A stretch of 64,000 bases of DNA from an uncultured Planctomycetota bacterium (GCA_900696525.1 CAADGL010000012.1:682001-746000); one strand, 5' to 3'; counted from the first letter of the stretch, positions 24,625-33,837 are shown. Numbers and translations: made by a program. Notes: generated by a model not told the origin, from the letters alone.

Positions 24625-27576
24625 ATGATCCGGTTGTCGATGCCGGTCGTGCTGACGTCAGGCCCTCGCGACGCGGGCAGCCGGCTGCGCTCCGGGCTGT
24701 CGCGCGCCGCGCTGGTGCTGGCGCTGGGCGTGCTGGGCGGCAGCTTCCTGCTGATCAGCCCGGCGAGTGACGCCACCTTTCCGGGAGCGATTCCCTGGCG
24801 CGACGGCTCGATCCTGCACGTCGTTGTCGGCCTGCTATCGCTGAATGGGGCCGTCGCGACGGCGCGCGGCGTCGAGATCAAGGATCTCGTGCTGCATGTC
24901 GGGGCCGGTCTGGGCCTGGCGCTGCTTGCCCTGAGGCTGTTCGTCTCCGGCGCGGCGCCCAGCGGACGACGTGTCACCTGGGGGGCATGGACGTTCGCCC
25001 AAGCCTTCCTCCTGCTCTGGGTGGTGTGCTCGTTCGCCAGCGCCGCCTGGTCCGGCGACGGAGCGCTCTCCCTCGGCCAGGCCACGCTCTACGCGCTGGC
25101 GCTGGCCTGGGCCGTGTCGCTGGCCTGGACGCTCGAAAGCCGCGACGTCCCGACGTTGCTGGCCGGCTACGTCGTCGTCGCAACCGCCGCCGCCGTTCTC
25201 ACCGTCTGGTACTTCTACGAACGCAATCCCCATCACCGCCCCGGCTTCCCGATCGGCAACCCCGGCCCGCTCGCCGCATGTCTGCTGCCCGCGATCGTGA
25301 TGTGCGTGGCACGCCTGGGGTCATCGCTCGCGGCCCGGCCGAGCAGCGCCCCGGCGTGGCGCGAGATCGGATTGAGTGTGATGCCGCTGGCCCCGCTGGG
25401 CTGGGCCTTCTGGCTCACCGGCTCGCGCAGCGGACTGCTCGCGGCCGCCGTCGCCGCCGCCGTCGCCGCGTTTCTGCACCTGCCGCGCCGGGTCCGCTGG
25501 ATCGCTGCCGGCGGCGGCACGGCGTTGCTGGCGGTGGCGCTGGGCTGGTTTGTGCTGCACTCGCACGACGCGACGATGGCCCGCGGCCCGACGATCCGCT
25601 TTCGTCTGTACACGTGGCAATACGCCGCGCAGCTCTGGAGCCTGCGGTCCATCACGGGGCACGGCGCCGGTGCGTTTCCGCGATATGCCGACCAGCTCGC
25701 GCGCGGCGACGTGCTGCTCGACCCAGCCGCGTTCATGGGTCACAACATCGGCCACGCGCACAACGAGCTGTTCGAAGTGCTGGTCGAGCTCGGGCTGGTG
25801 CTGGGCCTGACCTTCGTTGCCGGGTACGTCGCGACGCTGGCGGGGGCCGCCGCACTCGTCCAATCCGCCGGGCTCTCGCGGCCGCGTCGCGGGCTGCTGA
25901 TCGGTCTGACGGCAGCCTTCGCGGCGCTGCTGGCTGACAGCGCTTTCGGGCCGGGGCTGCGCCTGCCGGGCATGCCCGCGGCGTTCTACACGCTGTTGGG
26001 GGTGCTGTGGGCGGCGAGTCGGTCCGTCTCGACGCGGCTTCCCGAGGGCCTGAAGGAGGGCGCGGTGCATCGGCAGGCGAAGGCCGAGAGCACGGGCATT
26101 CGTCCGTTCATGCGCGCCTTCGCGAAGCCCGAAGGAGCGCTGGGGCTGCTGGCCGCTGGCGCCGCGGCGCTGGCCTTCCTGGTCACCTCACGGAATTGGA
26201 ATGGCGTCCTGGCCGAGGCAGCCGCGGCCCGCGAACTCGTCGCCGGAGATGCCGCCGCCGCCCTGGCGCACACGCTCGGCGCGGGCGAGCGGCTGCTCGA
26301 TCCGATTCGCCGGCTAGCCGCGCGCGACCTGGCGGTCGGCCTAGAATTGCAGCTTGCCCGCGAGGGCTTTTCGCGCTGGAGCGCCTCTGCAAGCCGCGGC
26401 GACGACGGCCGCCGGGCCCCGGGCGTCACCGCCGATTGGCGTGCGGCCGAGGGGCACGCGCTGGCGGCGATCGAGCTTGCGGAGGCGTGCCGCAGCCACG
26501 CCCCCGCGTTCGGGCTCGCGGGCCTGTATCGCGCCCAGGCGGCCGAGCTGCTCGCGCTCCTGCATCGCGACTTCGACCCCGCCGCCGCCCGTCGCTGGAC
26601 CGACGAGGCCTGGAGCGCGTGGCGCGCCCGGCTCGAACTGCGGCCGACCGAACTCGAGACGCTGCTGGCGCTGTGCGGCTATCCGGAACGGCTGGCCGAG
26701 CGGCTTGATTGCCTGCGCCGGGCGCTGCGCGCTCCGGTCTCGCCGCAGAACTGGTTCCCCCCGCCGCGCTGGTTCCAGCGGCTCGACGAGATCGCGCGCG
26801 ATCCGCAGTTGCCCGGCGAGCTTGCGGTGCTGGCGCTCAACGCCGCGCCGTACGACCCGAAAACGGATCTCAACGTGCTGGTGCTGTCGTTCGCGCCCGA
26901 GACGTGGCGCTTGCGAGCGGCGTGGCTGGCCCGCGGGCGCGAGTTCGACGCGGCCCGCGACGATGCGCGGCGGGCCGTCGCGCTTTACGCCGCGATGCGC
27001 GCGCGCTTCCCGGAGCTGTATAGTGTGGCGCTGGCGGAGCTGGCGGAGTACACGCTGCTGGCGGCGCCCAGCCAGGCCTCGCAAGCCGTCGCCCTGCTTC
27101 AGGACGCGCTCGGGGCCCTGCCGCGGATTCAGGAGCAGAAACTCGCCGAGCTCGCCGCGCCCTTCCACCACCGGCTCGCACGCAGCCTGCTGGCGGCCGG
27201 CCGGACGCCAGAGGCGCGGCGGCAGATCGAGCTGGTCGCCGCGGCTCACAATCGCACGCTTTCTCCGGCCGAGATCGACGCGGCGCTCGCGGCGCTCTAC
27301 GTGCAACTGGCGGCGGACTTCGCGCGGCGGTCCGCGGCGGATGGGGCGCCCGTGGCCGCGTGGCTTTCGGAGGCGCGCCGCCTGCAACCCGCTTCGCTCG
27401 AAGCCTGGGCGTGGACCGCATGGCTGGCCGCCGCCAGCGGCGGAGAGAGCGACATCGAACGAGTGCTCGACGAGGCGCGGCGGGCCGGCCTGTCCGCGGA
27501 TCAGGTGGAGCGTATCCGCCGCAGTCTGGCGCAGGAGTTTGGTCCCCCCGCGTCGCAGCCGGCCGTCGAGCCGTAG
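24625..27576 (+). CDS. O-antigen ligase/polymerase-like membrane protein with C-terminal TPR-like half
   Basis: 983 aa from the chosen start. The first half (about 1-490) has 10-12 membrane helices and the Wzy/WaaL-type periplasmic loop: RNPHHRPGFPIGNPGPLAA and later GHGAGAFPRYAD...GHNIGHAHNELFEVLVELGLV. This family ligates or polymerises O-antigen-like glycans in the inner membrane. The second half (about 490-980) is soluble, Ala/Arg/Leu-rich and helical, resembling TPR arrays, an architecture common in planctomycetes and deltaproteobacteria. The start is uncertain: the frame is open to 24403 with ATGs at 24577, 24625 and 24640. 24625 was chosen next to GGAG, although that spacing is poor. 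Confidence 0.8.
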   Translation: MIRLSMPVVLTSGPRDAGSRLRSGLSRAALVLALGVLGGSFLLISPASDATFPGAIPWRDGSILHVVVGLLSLNGAVATARGVEIKDLVLHVGAGLGLALLALRLFVSGAAPSGRRVTWGAWTFAQAFLLLWVVCSFASAAWSGDGALSLGQATLYALALAWAVSLAWTLESRDVPTLLAGYVVVATAAAVLTVWYFYERNPHHRPGFPIGNPGPLAACLLPAIVMCVARLGSSLAARPSSAPAWREIGLSVMPLAPLGWAFWLTGSRSGLLAAAVAAAVAAFLHLPRRVRWIAAGGGTALLAVALGWFVLHSHDATMARGPTIRFRLYTWQYAAQLWSLRSITGHGAGAFPRYADQLARGDVLLDPAAFMGHNIGHAHNELFEVLVELGLVLGLTFVAGYVATLAGAAALVQSAGLSRPRRGLLIGLTAAFAALLADSAFGPGLRLPGMPAAFYTLLGVLWAASRSVSTRLPEGLKEGAVHRQAKAESTGIRPFMRAFAKPEGALGLLAAGAAALAFLVTSRNWNGVLAEAAAARELVAGDAAAALAHTLGAGERLLDPIRRLAARDLAVGLELQLAREGFSRWSASASRGDDGRRAPGVTADWRAAEGHALAAIELAEACRSHAPAFGLAGLYRAQAAELLALLHRDFDPAAARRWTDEAWSAWRARLELRPTELETLLALCGYPERLAERLDCLRRALRAPVSPQNWFPPPRWFQRLDEIARDPQLPGELAVLALNAAPYDPKTDLNVLVLSFAPETWRLRAAWLARGREFDAARDDARRAVALYAAMRARFPELYSVALAELAEYTLLAAPSQASQAVALLQDALGALPRIQEQKLAELAAPFHHRLARSLLAAGRTPEARRQIELVAAAHNRTLSPAEIDAALAALYVQLAADFARRSAADGAPVAAWLSEARRLQPASLEAWAWTAWLAAASGGESDIERVLDEARRAGLSADQVERIRRSLAQEFGPPASQPAVEP

Positions 27577-27582
27577 AGCCCC

Positions 27583-28761
27583 CTACGGCACGATGCGAAC
27601 GGTGGACACGCCGGGCTGAAGCAGCGCGTAGACGAAGATCACGTCGTCGTTGTGCATGCGGACGCAGCCGAGCGACGCGTTGCGGCCGATCGACTCGGGC
27701 TCGATGGTGCCGTGGATGCCGTAGCCGTCGCGGCCGACCGCGTCGCCTTCGATCCCCTCCAGCCCGATCCAGCGCACACCGAGCGGGTTCTTGGGATCAT
27801 GCGGCGGGATGATGCGTTTGTCCGTGGCGGACGCCGGCGGGTAGTACGTCGGGTTCGCGAGACGGTCCTTGACGCGCCAGAGCCCCTCGGGGGTGGACTG
27901 CGCCGTGCCCAGGCCTACTGGGTAGCTGCGTACGAAGGTGTCGCCGAGGTAGAGATCGAGGCGAAACGCGGATTTCGAGATGCGCGCGTGGAAAGACTCG
28001 CGCGGCACGACGAGGCGCTGACCGAGGCGCAGCTTGGTCGGGTCGGTGATGCCGTTCATGAGCATCACCGCCTCGCCGGGCACGCGGTATTTCGCGCCGA
28101 TGCGGTTGGGTGAGTCTCCGGCCCGCACCTCGTGAGTCTCCAGCAGCGGGTCATCATGCGCTCCCGCCGCCCGGCGGGAGAACACGGTCTCGTCCGCGAT
28201 GCGCCGCAGCGCCTGGCGGATCGCCGCCGCATCGGCCGCTGCAAGGTTGCCCGCGTGCAGCAGGCGATTCAGCTCGCCGCGGGCCGCGACGGATTCGCCG
28301 CGAGCATGTCGCGCGAGGGCCGCCCGGACGGCCGGGTTCTCGCTGCTCGGCGCCCCGCGCGGCGCGGCGGGCGGCTCTTCCGCCGCCAGCGGTTGGGGAA
28401 AGGCGTCGGGCTCGACGTGGTCGTTGGACGCGTCCAGGCTGGCGGCGGCGAACTCCGGCTCGGGCGCGCCGGATGTCCCGCCGGAGTCGCGTGCCCGTCG
28501 AGGTTTGAGGATCTCGTCGGGTGGCGGGGGGGCTGGAGCGGGCTTGCCCGCCGGGCCCTGGGTGGCGAGCCGCATCGGCGCATCGTCCTGCGAGACCTCG
28601 GCGTTGGTGGCATCCGTGCCGCCGGCGAACTCGGCGACACCGCCGCGGGCGAGCGCATCGCCGCGGCCGGCGGGCCAGAACCACCAGGTTGCGGCGGCGG
28701 CCGCGGCCAGGCCGACGGAGGCCAGCACGCGACTGCGGGTTCTTGCGGAGCGTTTGCGCAT
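27583..28761 (-). CDS. L,D-transpeptidase with LysM domain
   Basis: 392 aa. An N-terminal membrane anchor (about residues 10-30) is followed by a long Pro/Ala-rich linker. The LysM domain (HEVRAGDSPNRIGAKY...LRLGQRLVVP) binds peptidoglycan. The C-terminal YkuD domain has the catalytic motif HGT...PESIGRNASLGCVRM, with His and Cys near residue 366. This enzyme forms 3-3 cross-links or attaches proteins to peptidoglycan, so the organism makes peptidoglycan with a suitable stem peptide. GGGAGG 8 nt upstream of the ATG at 28761 decides the start over in-frame codons further up. An inverted repeat lies upstream at 28891-28946. Confidence 0.92.
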   Translation of the reverse strand: MRKRSARTRSRVLASVGLAAAAAATWWFWPAGRGDALARGGVAEFAGGTDATNAEVSQDDAPMRLATQGPAGKPAPAPPPPDEILKPRRARDSGGTSGAPEPEFAAASLDASNDHVEPDAFPQPLAAEEPPAAPRGAPSSENPAVRAALARHARGESVAARGELNRLLHAGNLAAADAAAIRQALRRIADETVFSRRAAGAHDDPLLETHEVRAGDSPNRIGAKYRVPGEAVMLMNGITDPTKLRLGQRLVVPRESFHARISKSAFRLDLYLGDTFVRSYPVGLGTAQSTPEGLWRVKDRLANPTYYPPASATDKRIIPPHDPKNPLGVRWIGLEGIEGDAVGRDGYGIHGTIEPESIGRNASLGCVRMHNDDVIFVYALLQPGVSTVRIVP

Positions 28762-29105
28762 GGGTCGTCCTCCCTGACGGTGCAGCACACGCATGGATGC
28801 GCCCTCCACGGGGCCTGCGCAGCGGGCTCGGACTCGCCGGAACAGGTCGGCGGCCGAGCTGTCGCCCGACCCCCCGGGGCGGCCCGCTAGTCTAATCGGC
28901 AGAAACGGCGCGGGGAACCGCGTTGATCGTCGCGGCGCCGATTAGAACGGTCCATTAGACCCGGGAGAAGCCGGGCTCGGGGGACCCGATCCGAGCTGCG
29001 CCCGTGAGGAAGCGGTTGCCTCGAAAGGCCTGGCGCCTGTCGGTCCGACCGCCCTCTTCGCGGGCGCGGCTCAGATCAGAATCCGGTGCGGCGTCGGCAA
29101 CGGCG
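28762..29105. other. 344-bp intergenic region containing an inverted repeat
   Basis: No gene is supported. TCTAATCGGC (28891-28900) and its exact complement GCCGATTAGA (28937-28946) form a 10-bp inverted repeat 36 nt apart, and a further CATTAGACC follows at about 28954-28962. The position upstream of the L,D-transpeptidase could suit a regulator-binding region, but the strand and function are unknown. Confidence 0.3.
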
Positions 29106-31028
29106 TCAATAGACGTACTGCGCGGCGGCGCGATAGGCGCGCACGTAGAAGTAGTACGCCGCCTTGTAGTCTCCCAGGGCGCGGTAGATTTCCGCGGTCT
29201 GGAACTCCCACAGCGCCGGGCCGATGTTCTGGTTGGCGGCCTGCATGGCGGCGATGGACTGCTGGACGATCTGGATCGTCTGCGTCAGCCGGCCGCCGTG
29301 CTGCTCGGGCAGCATGTAGTCGATGATGGACCAGTCGTTGACGAGCGACTGCTTGATGCGCAGTTGGCGCGAGTCCTCGATGAAGGCGTCGAGCTTGGCG
29401 TTGAGCTCGGCGAAGCGCTGCTCGATGAGGTCGTTGAGCGCGGCCTGGGCCTCGTCGATCCGCTGGAGGACGGCGTCTTCCTTGTCGGAGATGCGCGCCA
29501 GCAGCGCCTGCTCGGTGTCGCTGAGCTGGCTGGACAGGTTACTCAGCTGCTGATCGACGGAGTTGAAGCGGCCGTCGACGATGTCGAAGCGGTCGCTGAC
29601 GGCCTGGTCGTGCGCGGCCAGCAGTGCGACCTCGTCGGACATGATCGTCACCGACAGGTCGGTGAACTGGGCTCCGCCGCGGTTGGCCTGGATCCAGTCT
29701 TCGAGCGAGCCGAAGACCTTGTCGGAGGCGGAGATGAACCTCGCGAAGAGGCCGTTCAGGTCGGTGGGGAAGTTGAGCGCCGTCAGGATGTCGCTGCTGG
29801 AGCGGATGCCGTCGCCGTCGCTGTCCGGGACGACCGTGTTGAGCGCGCCGCTGGGGTTCAGAATTGTCAGCGAATTCCAGAGCGTCGTGCTGGAGGGCAT
29901 GTTGAGGCTGCCGCAGCCGCCCATCGAGAAGAAGTTGCAGATCTTCCGGACAAGGCTCACGACGTAGTCAAACGCGCTGGGCCAGTAGATCTGCGCCTTC
30001 GGAATCGTGACCGAAGGCAGCCTGTTGGCGACCGACGTCAGGTTCAGCTTCGGCAGTTTCAGGTCGAGGCCGATGCCGCCTTGGTCCACCGGCTTCGCGA
30101 GCTGCTGGAGAATGTACTGCCGCGACAGCATGTCCGGGACCGACTGCCCGTCGAGCAGCGCCAGCTCGTCGATGAACACCGCCGCCCCGATGCCCCCGGC
30201 GGCGCCGGCGATCACGCGGCCGCTGGCGTTGACCTGGTAACGGTAGGTGCGCCCGCGCTCGAGCCGGACGTCGAAGTTGATGCCCTCGATCAGCTTGCTG
30301 CGCTTGATCAGCACGCCGATGGGCAGGCCGACCTCGGGCTCGACGCCGACCTGCATGAGCGTGGCGCTGCCGCCGTCGATCGAGAGGCCGAGGTTGACGT
30401 TGAGCAGCGAATCACTGCTGAGCGAGTCGCTGGCGATCGTCTTGGACAGCACGACGCGCGGGTCGTTCGGGTCGGTAACGTCCAGCAGGTCGACCCAGAA
30501 CGAGGCTTCTACCTTGCCCCCGCCGACCAGCGCCAGCACGCCCGTGCCCTCGAACGACCCGGAGATGTACGCATCGACGGGCGTCGGCTCGCCGCTCGGG
30601 CTGGGCGCCACCTTGAAGTCAGAGAACGCGTACGCCGTGCAGGCGGCCCCGTTGAACAGCGTCGTCGAGCCGATCACCGCGAAGCTCAGCGATCCGCTGT
30701 AGTTCTGCTGCGGGTCCATGATCGACGGATGTGAGACACACACCTGGATGCCGCCCGGAAACATCGGCGGGCCGCTCGCCAGGTCGAACACGGGAAAGTC
30801 GCGCCGCTCCCCCGGCTCGACGACGGGCGCCGCCGCGATGTGCGCCTTGGGCGTGCTCTCCCACCCCGGCGGGTCGGCCAGCACCGGCCGCGTCGGGGCG
30901 AGAATCAGCAGGCCGCAAAAGACCGCTGCCGCCCGGCGCTCCAGCCTGACGATCCGCGCCGGCCGCTTGGGCGGACGTGGCGAGCCTGTGTCGGTCCCTG
31001 TGATTCGTACTCCTGCATGATTGCGCAT
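29106..31028 (-). CDS. Secreted protein of unknown function with C-terminal coiled coil
   Basis: 640 aa. A long basic N-region leads to a hydrophobic stretch (AAAVFCGLLILAPTRPVLA), a signal peptide with likely cleavage after VLA. The middle is beta-rich with a DSDGDGIRSSSDILTAL EF-hand-like calcium loop. Residues about 470-590 are heptad-like (FDIVDGRFNSVDQQLSNL..., then RISDKEDAVLQRIDEAQAAL) and form a coiled coil. The C-terminus has a short TPR-like helix pair (EIYRALGDYKAAYYFYVRAY). No family is recognised. AGGAG 8 nt before the ATG at 31028 decides the start; the frame is open a further 38 codons. Confidence 0.75.
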   Translation of the reverse strand: MRNHAGVRITGTDTGSPRPPKRPARIVRLERRAAAVFCGLLILAPTRPVLADPPGWESTPKAHIAAAPVVEPGERRDFPVFDLASGPPMFPGGIQVCVSHPSIMDPQQNYSGSLSFAVIGSTTLFNGAACTAYAFSDFKVAPSPSGEPTPVDAYISGSFEGTGVLALVGGGKVEASFWVDLLDVTDPNDPRVVLSKTIASDSLSSDSLLNVNLGLSIDGGSATLMQVGVEPEVGLPIGVLIKRSKLIEGINFDVRLERGRTYRYQVNASGRVIAGAAGGIGAAVFIDELALLDGQSVPDMLSRQYILQQLAKPVDQGGIGLDLKLPKLNLTSVANRLPSVTIPKAQIYWPSAFDYVVSLVRKICNFFSMGGCGSLNMPSSTTLWNSLTILNPSGALNTVVPDSDGDGIRSSSDILTALNFPTDLNGLFARFISASDKVFGSLEDWIQANRGGAQFTDLSVTIMSDEVALLAAHDQAVSDRFDIVDGRFNSVDQQLSNLSSQLSDTEQALLARISDKEDAVLQRIDEAQAALNDLIEQRFAELNAKLDAFIEDSRQLRIKQSLVNDWSIIDYMLPEQHGGRLTQTIQIVQQSIAAMQAANQNIGPALWEFQTAEIYRALGDYKAAYYFYVRAYRAAAQYVY

Positions 31029-31404
31029 GAGCGTGTCTCCTGTTGGCGACCGGAGCAATGCACCCGGGCCCACCTCGCGTCCCAGCCCAAGGCTGAAACG
31101 AGATTGCGGGCTAAACATCAGAATCGAGGCCCGAAGAACCAACTATGCGGAGATACATCAAGCCGCAGAATGGCCCTTTCACCCAGCCCAAACCGCAATC
31201 TAGCCTCGCCTGAAGCGAGAATCAATGTTTTCCGGCCCTCGCGGCCAGTAGTCGCCGCGTCTGCGCCCGCGAAATCCCGTCGCCGCCGCCGCTGGCACGA
31301 TCGCCTCATCATCATGTCCCGGCGTGTCAGGTCCCGTGATCTCTGACCGGCGGATTTCTGGTAACATGAATACGGCGCTAGGATTGCGCCGGGAGCCTCC
31401 AGGG
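31029..31404. other. 376-bp divergent intergenic region
   Basis: It holds the ribosome-binding sites of the secreted-protein gene (minus) and the Xer gene (plus). The Xer frame is open back to 31324, with another ATG at 31366. I see no convincing promoter or repeat. Confidence 0.35.
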
Positions 31405-32427
31405 ATGGGCGTCCAACGCCGAAAGACCGCGGCGCAGCCGTCGCCGGCCTATCTTCGATTACTGGACGAGTTCCGCAGCCACCAGAGCGTCGAGTGCGGG
31501 CTGTCCGCCAACACGCTCGCCGCGTATCGCCGCGACCTGGCCGGCTTCGGCGCATTCCTCGCGAGTCGAGGTTCGTCGGACGAGCCCGGCCCGGCCGCGA
31601 TCGACTGGAAGGTCGTGCAGGGCTACCTGGCGCAGCTCACCGATGCGGGCTATCGCCCGGCGAGCATCGCTCGCAAGCTCGTGGCGATCCGGATGTGGCT
31701 GCGCTGGCTCTTCACCACGGGGCGTATTCCCCAGGATGTCACCGCCCTGCTCGAAATGCCCAAGCTTGGCCGCCGGCTGCCGCGGCCGCTCAGCCTGGAC
31801 CGAACGGCGGAGCTCGTCACGTCTCCGCAGGCGGGCGCGGCGTTGGCCTTGCGCGACCGGGCGATCCTGGAGCTGTTCTATTCGTCGGGGCTGCGCGTCA
31901 GCGAGCTGTGCGGGCTGCGCCGGGGCGACGTGAACCTGCGCGAGCTGTGGGTGCGGGCCATGGGAAAGGGCCGGCGCGAGCGCGTCGTCCCGCTCGGCCG
32001 CCCGGCGCGCGACGCACTCGAGGCCTACCTCGAACACGAGCACGCCGCGCTGATCCAGAAGCACCGCCGACGCGCCGGGATCGACGTGCTGCGCCCGCGC
32101 GACGCGCTGGCGCTGCCGCTGTTTCTGAGTCGCAACGGCGGGCGGATGGAGCGTACGGCGGTGTGGCGGATGGTCCGGCGCGCGGCGCGGATGCGCGGCA
32201 TTCCCGGGAAGGTGAGCCCGCACACGCTGCGGCACAGCTTCGCGACGCACCTGCTGGAGGGTGGGGCCGACTTGCGCGTGGTGCAGGAATTGCTGGGGCA
32301 CGTGTCGGTGACGACAACCGCGATCTACACGCACGTGCAGACGGCCCGGCTTAAGGAGATTCACGCCCGCTGTCATCCGCATGGCGCCGGCGCCGAGGCC
32401 GGCGACCCAAAGACCTTTGCGGAATGA
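31405..32427 (+). CDS. Xer-type tyrosine recombinase
   Basis: 340 aa from ATG 31405. The N-terminal SAM-like domain (FRSHQSVECGLSANTLAAYRRDL) is followed by the catalytic domain with Arg in SSGLRVSELCGLRRGDV, Lys in the GKGRRERVVPLG beta-hairpin, HTLRH, LGH and the nucleophile Tyr in AIYTHVQ. It resembles XerC/XerD, which resolve chromosome dimers at dif, and there are no phage or integron genes around it. Which of XerC or XerD it is cannot be said. GGGAG about 10 nt upstream supports 31405; the alternative starts are 31366 and a GTG at 31324. Confidence 0.88.
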   Translation: MGVQRRKTAAQPSPAYLRLLDEFRSHQSVECGLSANTLAAYRRDLAGFGAFLASRGSSDEPGPAAIDWKVVQGYLAQLTDAGYRPASIARKLVAIRMWLRWLFTTGRIPQDVTALLEMPKLGRRLPRPLSLDRTAELVTSPQAGAALALRDRAILELFYSSGLRVSELCGLRRGDVNLRELWVRAMGKGRRERVVPLGRPARDALEAYLEHEHAALIQKHRRRAGIDVLRPRDALALPLFLSRNGGRMERTAVWRMVRRAARMRGIPGKVSPHTLRHSFATHLLEGGADLRVVQELLGHVSVTTTAIYTHVQTARLKEIHARCHPHGAGAEAGDPKTFAE

Positions 32428-32650
32428 CAGTGAACCGCGACCCGAATGGCAGGCGTTTCGCTCGCTCAGCCTGGCGGCGGAGGGGACAGGGCGCCCCCGT
32501 GCGGGACGCCTGGCGGAATGCTATCATTCCAGTCGCCGGCCCGGCCGCTGATCGGCCCCGTTCGCTGCAACTGCCGGGTGCGGCCCCGTGTACAAGCGTC
32601 CGGGGCGGCATGGTCGGCCCGGCGGATACGGGATATCTGGAGCCCACTCT

Positions 32651-32872
32651 ATGCGTAAGCGCGCGTTTCGGAGCCTGGCGGTGTTGGCCATCGGCGGGGC
32701 CTTTCTGCTCGGAGATTGCGACCCGACGGTTCAGGCCACGGTCGAGAACGGCATCATCAACACCTCGACCGCGGCCCTGAGCTCGGTCTTTCAGGCGCTG
32801 CTGAACATCTTCAGCGATGCCGTGAATCAGAACACCCAAGCCATGATTCAGATTCCGGGCCTGCTGGGCTGA
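32651..32872 (+). CDS. Small exported protein with lipobox-like Cys
   Basis: 73 aa. MRKRAFRSLAVLAIGGAFLLGDC is a signal peptide ending in LGDC, a lipobox-like but non-canonical site (Asp at -1). It continues with DPTVQATVENGI and an amphipathic helix (LSSVFQALLNIFSDAV). GGAG lies 8 nt before the ATG. The stop overlaps the next start by 1 nt (TGATG), so the transglutaminase-like gene is translationally coupled. Family unknown, but small 'G-x-C-DP' exported proteins recur in planctomycetes; compare the small protein at 47793-48077. Confidence 0.65.
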   Translation: MRKRAFRSLAVLAIGGAFLLGDCDPTVQATVENGIINTSTAALSSVFQALLNIFSDAVNQNTQAMIQIPGLLG

Positions 32873-33837
32873 TGACGGCGGCGGGCGCGCCACGCGAACC
32901 GGCGGCCGCGCATCGCGCCGTCGAGCGCGAAGGCTCCTCGTCGCCTTGGCGGCGGCTTCACGCCCGGCGTCCGCTACGGCGTGCCGCGCTCAAGCTCGCG
33001 CTGCTGGCGGCGGTCGTGCTGCTGGTTCTGTTTCCCGATCCTCGGCGTCTCGCTGTGCTGCTGCATCGCCTGGCGCATCTCGACGCCCTGATTGATCCCG
33101 CTGCGCCGCAACTGCAATCACTCGAAGACGAGGTGCGGGCCCACCTCGGCCCGCAGGCGTCGTCGGCCGAGGTGCTCGCCGTCGCCGAGTACGTCGTCTG
33201 CGAACGGCTCCCGTACTCCTGGGACTGGGAGACCTGGGGCGTCATGGAGTATCTGCCGACCACGCGCGAGGCGCTCGACATGGGCCGGGAGGACTGCGAC
33301 GGCCGGGCGATCGTCGCCGCCTCCCTGCTTCGCCGCATGGGTTACGACGCCTGGCTGGTCACCGACGTCGTGCACATGTGGGTCCGCACGCCCGAGGTCG
33401 AGCTGATGTCGCCCACCGGCTTCGCCGCCACGCTCGAGGCACCGGCGGACGCCCCGGCGCGCCTCGATGTCAGCAGCGCCGCGCTGAACCTCGCACGAGG
33501 GCTGGCCTACGGCGTAAGCGTGTTCCCGCTGGAGCGGGAGCTGATCATCCTGGCGGCGATTGTCCTGCTCACGCTGCATCCATGGATCAGCCGGCGTCGG
33601 GCAGCCGCGGGCGTGGCGCTGCTGGTCGCCGGACTGGCCGGTCTAAGGGTTGTCGGCGCGGCCGCCGTGAGCGGTCCGCAGGCTGGCGATCCGATGCTGG
33701 CGCTCGCGGTGGCGGGTTCGATCGGGTCTGCGGCGGCCGGTTGGTGCGTGCTGGCGCTCAAAGCGGGAGCGCGGCCTCGCCATTCCTTGTCAGAGCCGCC
33801 TGAATCACCGGAAGCGCGTGCAGCGGGCCGCGGTTGA
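32872..33837 (+). CDS. Membrane protein with transglutaminase-like domain
   Basis: 321 aa. One N-terminal helix (about 38-57), then a transglutaminase/cysteine-protease-like domain: Cys in REDCDGRAIVAASLLRRMGY and His in VTDVVHMWV, the first two members of the papain-like triad; the acidic third member is not certain. Two or three helices follow (about 225-300). Such BTLCP-like domains act on the periplasmic face, often with surface-protein processing. The start overlaps the preceding small-protein stop (TGATG). Its last 80 nt overlap the end of the convergent YkgJ-like gene, so the final 25 or so residues may be non-conserved. Confidence 0.75.
   Translation: MTAAGAPREPAAAHRAVEREGSSSPWRRLHARRPLRRAALKLALLAAVVLLVLFPDPRRLAVLLHRLAHLDALIDPAAPQLQSLEDEVRAHLGPQASSAEVLAVAEYVVCERLPYSWDWETWGVMEYLPTTREALDMGREDCDGRAIVAASLLRRMGYDAWLVTDVVHMWVRTPEVELMSPTGFAATLEAPADAPARLDVSSAALNLARGLAYGVSVFPLERELIILAAIVLLTLHPWISRRRAAAGVALLVAGLAGLRVVGAAAVSGPQAGDPMLALAVAGSIGSAAAGWCVLALKAGARPRHSLSEPPESPEARAAGRG

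Noticed and set aside
31405-32427. Xer recombinase as part of a prophage, integron or genomic island
   Set aside because: Flanking genes are ordinary chromosomal ones, with no attC array, phage genes, att-like repeats or tRNA next to it.
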